Of a stretch of DNA of 64,000 nt, positions 57,148-64,000 are shown piece after piece (the stretch's first letter is position 1; every line of letters starts with the position of its first letter). Where the stretch lies: contig NZ_SPQL01000017.1 in NCBI RefSeq assembly GCF_004570385.1, positions 38,510 through 102,509 on the forward strand, read 5' to 3'. The translations under genes and the position numbers were made by a program. The stretch comes from Blastococcus sp. CT_GayMR19. Its GTDB lineage: Bacteria > Actinomycetota > Actinomycetes > Mycobacteriales > Geodermatophilaceae. Under the pieces are notes generated by a model that searched no databases, was not told where the DNA came from, and saw nothing but the letters and a program-made list of their open reading frames with translations.

Positions 57148-57711
57148 GTGAAGACCAAGGACCTCGCCTACATCGCGCTCTTCGCCGCGATCACCGCGGT
57201 GCTCGGACTGGTACCGGCCATCCAGGTGGGTCCGGTCCCGATCACGGCCCAGACCCTCGGCGTGATGCTGGCCGGGGCCGTCCTGGGCGCGCGCCGGGGA
57301 TTCCTCTCGCAGCTGCTGTTCCTGGTCCTCGTCGCGATCGGCCTGCCGCTGCTCGCCAGTGGCACCGGAGGCCTGGCGGTGTTCGCCGGGCCGACCGCGG
57401 GTTACCTGATCAGCTGGCCGATCGCGGCGTTCGTCGTCGGGTGGCTGACCGAGCGGTTCTGGGCCCGCTACAACCTGGCGTGGGGCGTGCTGGCCAATGT
57501 CGTCGGCGGAATCCTGGTCATCTACGCGATCGGCGTTCCGGTTCTCGCAGCGATGGCGAACCTGTCGCCGAGGGCGGCGATCGTGTCCGGCGCGCTGCCC
57601 TTCCTGATCGGTGACGGGATCAAGGCGGTGCTGGCCGCGGTGATCGCGGTCCAGGTGCGCCGGAGCTACCCGGTCATCGAACGGCCGCAGCGGGCGGTCG
57701 CCCTCAAGTGA
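57148..57711 (+). CDS. bioY: BioY, biotin-specific S component of an ECF transporter
   Basis: A 187-residue membrane protein with six hydrophobic segments and BioY marks ([50 protein letters not shown]). It binds biotin at the membrane and works with bioM and bioN, which follow with 4-nt overlaps. GTG 57148 after GGGAGA. Confidence 0.95.
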   Translation: MKTKDLAYIALFAAITAVLGLVPAIQVGPVPITAQTLGVMLAGAVLGARRGFLSQLLFLVLVAIGLPLLASGTGGLAVFAGPTAGYLISWPIAAFVVGWLTERFWARYNLAWGVLANVVGGILVIYAIGVPVLAAMANLSPRAAIVSGALPFLIGDGIKAVLAAVIAVQVRRSYPVIERPQRAVALK

Positions 57712-58436
57712 GGCTGCGCCGGGAGACGACCGCGCCGGTCGCGGACCCGGCCCGCGGCATCGAGCTGCGCGGGGTCCGGCACGTCTACGGCGACCGCGTG
57801 GTGCTCTCCGAGGTCGATCTGCACCTGACCGAGCGCCGGATCGGCATCGTCGGCGCCAACGGTTCGGGCAAGAGCACGTTCGCCCGCCTGCTCAACGGCC
57901 TGGTGGTGCCCGCGACCGGCAGCGTGCTCGTCGACGGCCTCGACACCCGCACCCACGTGCGCGAGGTGCGCCGGCGAGTGGGCTTCGTCTTCCAGGACCC
58001 CGACGCCCAGATCGTGCACCCGACGGTCGCGGAGGACGCCGCCTACGGGCTCGAGAACCAGGGCGTGCCGGCCGCCGAGCGGGCGGCGCGCGTCGCGGAG
58101 GTGCTGGAGCGGTACGGGCTGGCCGGGCACGCCGACCACCCGGCACACCTGCTCTCGGGCGGGCAGAAGCAGCTGCTGGCCATCGCCGGCGTGCTCGTCA
58201 TGCGCCCGGCCCGGATCGTCTTCGACGAACCCACCACGCTGCTGGATCTGGTCAACACCCGCCGGGTCGCGCAGATCATCGACGAGCTCGACCAGCAGGT
58301 CGTCGTCGTCACCCACGACCTCGAACTGCTGGACGGGTTCGACCGGGTGCTCGTCTTCGACGCCGGCCGGGTGGTCGCCGACGGCCCGCCAGACAGCTCG
58401 GTGGCCGCCTACCGCGCGCTGATGGTGCACCGGTGA
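57708..58436 (+). CDS. bioM: BioM/CbiO-like ATPase of the biotin ECF transporter
   Basis: A 242-residue ATPase with Walker [10 protein letters not shown], signature LSGGQK, Walker B IVFDEPT and switch His (VVTHDL). Powers biotin import with BioN and BioY. GTG 57708 overlaps the bioY stop. Confidence 0.92.
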   Translation: MRLRRETTAPVADPARGIELRGVRHVYGDRVVLSEVDLHLTERRIGIVGANGSGKSTFARLLNGLVVPATGSVLVDGLDTRTHVREVRRRVGFVFQDPDAQIVHPTVAEDAAYGLENQGVPAAERAARVAEVLERYGLAGHADHPAHLLSGGQKQLLAIAGVLVMRPARIVFDEPTTLLDLVNTRRVAQIIDELDQQVVVVTHDLELLDGFDRVLVFDAGRVVADGPPDSSVAAYRALMVHR

Positions 58437-59080
58437 CGCTGGCGCTGTACGTCCCCCGGGGCACCGTCGTCCACCGGACGCCGGCGGGCTGGAAGCTGCT
58501 GGCTCTGGCGGGGCTGAGCGTGCTCGTCTTCGCCGTCCCGACGCTGCCGGTGGTGTGCGGCGCGCTAGGTGCCGTCGTCGTCGTCGGGCTGGTGGTGGCC
58601 CGGCTACCGGCCGCCGTGCTCCTCCGCCAGACCCGCGCGGTGCGGTGGATGCTGGTGGCCATCTTCATCCTGCACGCGGTGCTCACCGACGTCCTCACCG
58701 GCACCCTGACCGTCCTGCGGCTGCTGGCGCTGGTGCTGGCCGCCGCGGTGGTCACCGCGACCACGCGGGTGACCGCGATGGTGGCCGTCGTCGAGCGCAT
58801 CTGCCGGCCGCTGGAGTGGGTCGGCGTCCGCCCGGCTCGCATCGGGCTGGTCATCGCCATGGCGCTGCGGTTCATCCCGCTGATCGCCGAGCGGGCCGAC
58901 CGGATCCGCGACGCCCAGGCCGCGCGCGGCGGCTCGGTGCGGGGCCTGCGGGGCCTGAGGACGACGGTCGTGCCGCTGCTGGTCCAGGTGCTGCAGCTGG
59001 CACACACGGTCAGCGAGGCGCTGGACGCCCGGGGCGCCGACGACGTGCCCCTGCGGCGACGGGATCCCCGTGCCACCTGA
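58433..59080 (+). CDS. bioN: BioN, EcfT-family transmembrane component
   Basis: A 215-residue EcfT-type membrane protein with five hydrophobic segments. The two coupling Ala-Arg-Gly motifs are present ([16 protein letters not shown]) and contact the ATPase. GTG 58433 overlaps the bioM stop; its end overlaps the MOSC gene start by 11 nt. Confidence 0.92.
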   Translation: MTLALYVPRGTVVHRTPAGWKLLALAGLSVLVFAVPTLPVVCGALGAVVVVGLVVARLPAAVLLRQTRAVRWMLVAIFILHAVLTDVLTGTLTVLRLLALVLAAAVVTATTRVTAMVAVVERICRPLEWVGVRPARIGLVIAMALRFIPLIAERADRIRDAQAARGGSVRGLRGLRTTVVPLLVQVLQLAHTVSEALDARGADDVPLRRRDPRAT

Positions 59081-59606
59081 CGCCGGCTCCGTGGTCGAGA
59101 TGTGGCTGGCGGGCGCAGCGGCCGAGCCGATGCGCCGGGTCTCGTCGGTCGCCGCCGTCGCCGGGCTGGGACTGGCCGGGGACCGCTATGCCCTCGGGGG
59201 CGGCACCTGGGCGCAGTACCCGGATCTGGAGAAGCAGGTGACTCTGATCGACCGGGACGACGTCGCCGCCGTCGCCGCGGAGACCTCGTCCGAGCTCACC
59301 CCCGGGGACACCCGCCGCAACATCGTGACGACGGGCATCGACCTGCCCGCGCTCGTCGGGCAGTGGTTCCGGGTGGGCGACGCGCTGCTGTTCGGGATGA
59401 AGCGATGCCCGCCCTGCACCCACCTGGAGCGGCTGACGGGGGTGCGGCTGGTGAAGGCGATGGCTCACCGGGGCGGCATCAACGCCGCAGTGGTCGCCGG
59501 CGGTCCGATCGCCGAGGGTTCCCTCGTGCGGCCCGTGCCCGAGGAGGAGGCCGTCCGGGCCGGTGCACCGACCGGTGCCGACCGCCCGGTGCCGCGGCTG
59601 GTCTGA
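59070..59606 (+). CDS. MOSC-domain protein
   Basis: A 178-residue MOSC (molybdenum cofactor sulfurase C-terminal) domain protein: GDTRRNIVTTGIDL near 76-89, MKRCPPCTHLERL with a likely Moco-sulfur Cys, and PIAEGSLVRP. MOSC proteins bind Moco or reduce N-hydroxylated compounds with Moco. GTG 59070 assumed; co-transcribed with bioYMN although the biological link is unclear. Confidence 0.85.
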   Translation: MPPDAGSVVEMWLAGAAAEPMRRVSSVAAVAGLGLAGDRYALGGGTWAQYPDLEKQVTLIDRDDVAAVAAETSSELTPGDTRRNIVTTGIDLPALVGQWFRVGDALLFGMKRCPPCTHLERLTGVRLVKAMAHRGGINAAVVAGGPIAEGSLVRPVPEEEAVRAGAPTGADRPVPRLV

Positions 59607-59615
59607 CCGGCCGGC

Positions 59616-60029
59616 TCAGGCGGCCGCTTCGTCGGTGAAGCGGGCGAGGAAGGCCTTCTCCTCCGGGGTCAGCCGGCGGGGGCGGTTGAGCGCGAAGTCG
59701 AACGGCACGAGCATCGTCTGGCCGGTGGCGGCGAGCCGGCCGTGGTCGAAGGCCTCGTAGTGGCAGAGGAAGGACGCCGCCCGCACGCCGGACACCCAGA
59801 TCTGGATCTCCAGCGGCTCGGCGTCGTACTCGACGGGGAGCCTGTAGGTGATCTCGTGCGAGTGCACGACGAGGCCGCGGCGCATGCCGGTCTTCTCGTC
59901 GTGCGTGGGGTGCTCGAAGAAGAGGCTCACGCGGGCCATCTCGAAGTAGCCGAGGAAGGCCACGTTGTTGATGTGCTGGTAGGCGTCCATGTCCGACCAG
60001 CGCATGGGAACCCGCACGGTGTGCCTCAC
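59616..60029 (-). CDS. Acyl-CoA thioesterase (4HBT/hotdog fold)
   Basis: A 137-residue hotdog protein: RWSDMDAYQHINNVAFLGYF with the 4HBT catalytic Asp, then YEAFDHGRLAATGQTM. It would hydrolyse acyl-CoA. GTG 60029 chosen by ribosome-site spacing; 60038 is the alternative. Convergent with the MOSC gene, 9 bp apart. Confidence 0.88.
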   Translation of the reverse strand: MRHTVRVPMRWSDMDAYQHINNVAFLGYFEMARVSLFFEHPTHDEKTGMRRGLVVHSHEITYRLPVEYDAEPLEIQIWVSGVRAASFLCHYEAFDHGRLAATGQTMLVPFDFALNRPRRLTPEEKAFLARFTDEAAA

Positions 60030-60087
60030 GGGCGACACCCTGCCGTACGGCTGCCGGGGGCGCAGAACACCCCCGGCAGCCGGCCGG

Positions 60088-61758
<1,671 letters not shown>

Positions 61759-61860
61759 TGGGCTTCGAAGCCTTCCGTCGTCTCGCGAGCGAGGGTGGGG
61801 CCGCCGGATCGCGGCCCCACCCCGTGCGTTCTCGCCTCCGATCCTCCCAGCCCGGGGCAA

Positions 61861-62391
61861 CTAGACGCGCGCCGGTTCCAGCGAGGAGCTCTCGGAGTCC
61901 ACCTCGTACAACGCGCCGGACCCGCTGCCGTAGTCCTCGCTGGTGGAGGCCTCGTCCAGGTCGCGGGCCAGCTGCTCCTCCTCCGGCGTCGGCTGCGGCT
62001 CGCGACCGGCCTCCTGGCCGTTCGCCAGCGCCGCGCGGGCGGGACGGTGGAAGTCGCTCCAGCCCCGCGCCAGGTTGGGGCCGACGGCGGTCGCCCTGAT
62101 CTGGGGCGCGGACCGTCGCCCGGCCTCGGACTCCCAGCTGCGCGTGGTCAGCGTGCCGCGCACGATCACCGGGTCGCCCTTGCTGATGCTCCGCGCGACG
62201 TTGCCGCCGAGCTCGCCCCACGCCTCGATGTCGACCCACAGGGTGCCGGCGTCGACGAACTCCTGCTTTCCGGTGTCGTACCGGCGGGCGGTCGAGGCCA
62301 TCCGGAAGTTGGTGACGGCGCTGTTCTCCAGCCGGACGCGCCGGGGCGAGTCGACGACGTTGCCGACGACGGTCAGTTCGGTGTCGTTCAT
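61861..62391 (-). CDS. Single-stranded DNA-binding protein (SSB-like paralogue)
   Basis: A 176-residue protein with an OB-fold (VVGNVVDSPRRVRLENSAVT, WVDIEAWGELGGNVARSI, GDPVIVRGTL) in residues 1-110 and an acidic tail. The tail ends PARV rather than the DDDIPF of the main replication SSB, so it is probably the second SSB of actinobacteria. ATG 62391. Confidence 0.85.
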   Translation of the reverse strand: MNDTELTVVGNVVDSPRRVRLENSAVTNFRMASTARRYDTGKQEFVDAGTLWVDIEAWGELGGNVARSISKGDPVIVRGTLTTRSWESEAGRRSAPQIRATAVGPNLARGWSDFHRPARAALANGQEAGREPQPTPEEEQLARDLDEASTSEDYGSGSGALYEVDSESSSLEPARV

Positions 62392-62596
62392 GGTGCTCCT
62401 CGGGCTGCTGCGCGGACTCGCGCTGCCGGCGCGGTGCCGGTGTGCAGACGACCCTCGCCGCTGCCGGTCGGCCCTGACCGGCGCCCGAACCATCTGTGGA
62501 CGACCGGCCCGCCTGTGGACGGGCTCACCCCAGGGCATGACCACGCCGTTGCCTGCCGGCCCGTCGGCCACGGCCGATGGAATGATCTGGAGCCGA

Positions 62597-62669
62597 GCGC
62601 CCGTAGCTCAGTGGATAGAGCAGGTGCCTTCTAAGCACTTGGTCGCAGGTTCGATCCCTGCCGGGCGCG
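62597..62669 (+). tRNA. tRNA-Arg (anticodon TCT)
   Basis: Acceptor stem GCGCCCG/CGGGCGC with discriminator G, D-arm GCTCAGTGGATAGAGC, anticodon loop CTTCTAA (TCT at 62630-62632) on a 5-bp stem GGTGC/GCACT, and T-arm GCAGGTTCGATCCCTGC. CCA is not encoded. Reads AGA codons. Confidence 0.95.
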
Positions 62670-62897
62670 CCTCGAACCCGCCTCCGGCCCGTGACGACGG
62701 AACGGCGACGTCCGCGTGGACCGGATTGCGAACCTCGCGTCACGGGTAGATCGCGGCGGCTGCGGGGGCAAGACGTGCCGCCGGCAGATCGTCGGGAGTG
62801 ACGGGTGCGGAGATCGAGGGTCGGCCATGACGAGCCGGCAGAGCCCAGCGGCACCGGCGACGAAGGGGCCCGGCGGATCCGTAGCGCAGGGGGCGCG

Positions 62898-64000
62898 GTG
62901 CGCCCGAGGCGGCGGCGGATCCACCGACGGCGGTGGCCCGTGGTCGCGGTGGCCCTTGCCGCGCTGGGCGGGCTCGTCGCCCCGCCGCCCGGCCCGCGGC
63001 CCGCGCTGGCAGCCGCCGATCTCTCCGGCGCCGCTGCCCAGACGACGGCGACAGCGCTCGACCGGTTGTCGGCCGGCGCTCCGCCCGGGGCGATCACCTT
63101 GGCCGGCCTGCCCGCCCGACCCGCGGAGGGACAGCCTGCCCCACCCGCGCAGATCACCGGGCTCGCCGCCAACGGCATTCCGAACGTCGTCCTCAACGCC
63201 TACCGCGTCGCCGCCGCCCGCATGGCGTCCGCGAAGCCGTCCTGCGGCATCGACTGGTCACTGCTGGCCGGGATCGGCCGCGTCGAGTCCAACCACGGCC
63301 GCTACGGCGGGGCCGTCCTGAACCCCGACGGCACCGCGACACCGAGGGTCCTCGGGCCGGCGCTGGACGGCGTGCAGTTCGCCTACATCGCCGACAGCGA
63401 CGGCGGCCAGTGGGACGACGACACCCGGTACGACCGGGCGATGGGCCCCATGCAGTTCATCCCCACGACGTGGCGCGCCTATGCCGTCGACGCCGACGGG
63501 AACGGAACGACCGACCCGTTCGACATCGACGACGTGTCGCTCGCGGCCGCCAACTACCTCTGCACGGCCGGCGGCGACCTGCGGACCGACGCCGGGCAGC
63601 GCCGGGCGGTGTTCGCCTACAACCACTCGGACAGCTACGTGAACCAGGTGCTCGGCCTCGCCCGGGCCTACGCCTCCGGCATCCCGGTGGCCGGCCTGCC
63701 GATCATCGGCAACACGACCGGCGCCGTCCCGGCACCCGACTGGACCGGGATCCCCGCCGCCCCCGGGCCGGCCATCGGCGCGCGGGACCAGACGTACTCG
63801 CCGCCCGGCGAGGCCGTCGGAGCCTCGCCTCCGCCGGGTAGCCAGCCCGCCGGCACGACGGCCGGTACGCCGGCCGGTGCGGCCGCCGCGCAGCCGACTG
63901 CCGGTGCGGCACCCCCGCCCAGGTCGAGCACGTCCCAGGGAACGAGCGGCGGCCCGGCTCCCACCGGCGGCACCAACGAGCCCGCGCCGCCACCGCCGCC
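62898..64000 (+). CDS. Secreted lytic transglycosylase (partial, runs off right edge)
   Basis: At least 367 residues. A basic N-terminus and hydrophobic signal (RRWPVVAVALAALGGLVA) precede an SLT-type lysozyme-like domain: catalytic Glu in IGRVESNHGRYGG near 130, then AMGPMQFIPTTW and DIDDVSLAAANYLCTAGGDL. The end is a Pro/Gly/Ala-rich linker, likely followed by more sequence outside the window. It would cut peptidoglycan. GTG 62898 after AGGGGG is the likely start. Confidence 0.85.
   Translation, partial: MRPRRRRIHRRRWPVVAVALAALGGLVAPPPGPRPALAAADLSGAAAQTTATALDRLSAGAPPGAITLAGLPARPAEGQPAPPAQITGLAANGIPNVVLNAYRVAAARMASAKPSCGIDWSLLAGIGRVESNHGRYGGAVLNPDGTATPRVLGPALDGVQFAYIADSDGGQWDDDTRYDRAMGPMQFIPTTWRAYAVDADGNGTTDPFDIDDVSLAAANYLCTAGGDLRTDAGQRRAVFAYNHSDSYVNQVLGLARAYASGIPVAGLPIIGNTTGAVPAPDWTGIPAAPGPAIGARDQTYSPPGEAVGASPPPGSQPAGTTAGTPAGAAAAQPTAGAAPPPRSSTSQGTSGGPAPTGGTNEPAPPPP

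Overview
The window comes from a very GC-rich actinobacterial chromosome. GTG starts and 4-nt ATGA/GTGA gene overlaps are frequent. Several families are typical of high-GC Actinobacteria: a mycothiol-type Rv2466c-like DsbA protein, an Eis-like acetyltransferase, an SCO6745-family protein, a DUF5130 protein, group II truncated haemoglobin, a SigJ/SigX5-type sigma factor and an EttA-like ABC-F protein. The gene mix resembles Geodermatophilaceae or relatives, but that placement is inference. No rRNA genes, CRISPR array, transposase, integrase or replication origin were found. One complete tRNA, Arg(TCT), lies at 62597-62669.

Region 1 (1-13.3 kb) is a catabolic cluster. On the minus strand are LVIVD-repeat protein, SDR, VOC protein, a lipoprotein sugar-type ABC importer (binding protein, two permeases, ATPase) and a TPP-dependent E1-alpha dehydrogenase subunit cut by the window edge. 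A divergent alpha/beta hydrolase with an Asp nucleophile and a TIM-like isomerase follow, then a lone TatB and a flavin monooxygenase. Three intergenic sites share a palindrome of the form GGGG-N6-CCCC (6371, 8591, 13300), suggesting one regulon. A decayed LuxR-type DNA-binding domain lies next to the third site.

Region 2 (13.8-30.2 kb) looks like integrated, island-like DNA. Three partial copies of the 3' end of a tRNA-Gly(TCC) gene (about 13848, 21819 and 30140) bracket two blocks of about 8 kb. Block one is a LacI-controlled operon: ribose-type binding protein, single-domain ABC ATPase, permease, phosphotriesterase-family protein, glutamine-amidotransferase-like protein, nucleoside hydrolase and ribokinase. 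Block two carries a small acidic protein, a PucR activator, a three-subunit molybdenum hydroxylase (FAD, 2Fe-2S and Mo subunits), an amidohydrolase and a MazEF-type toxin-antitoxin pair at its far end.

Region 3 (30.3-46 kb) is mostly ordinary chromosomal content: universal stress protein, VOC protein, ECF-type sigma factor with SnoaL-like tail, Eis-like acetyltransferase, a truncated GNAT, a BtrH_N protein, RpiB, DUF429, a metallo-beta-lactamase-fold hydrolase, SDR, Rv2466c-like protein, aminopeptidase N, and a molybdopterin (bis-MGD type) oxidoreductase divergent from an AraC regulator.

Region 4 (46-64 kb) holds DUF5130 with a repeat-encoded leader ORF, an amidase/kynureninase divergent pair, HNH endonuclease, prolyl oligopeptidase, MFS transporter with truncated haemoglobin, GH13 glucosidase, a BioYMN biotin ECF transporter with MOSC protein, thioesterase, EttA-like ABC-F, SSB, tRNA-Arg and the start of a secreted lytic transglycosylase that runs off the right edge.
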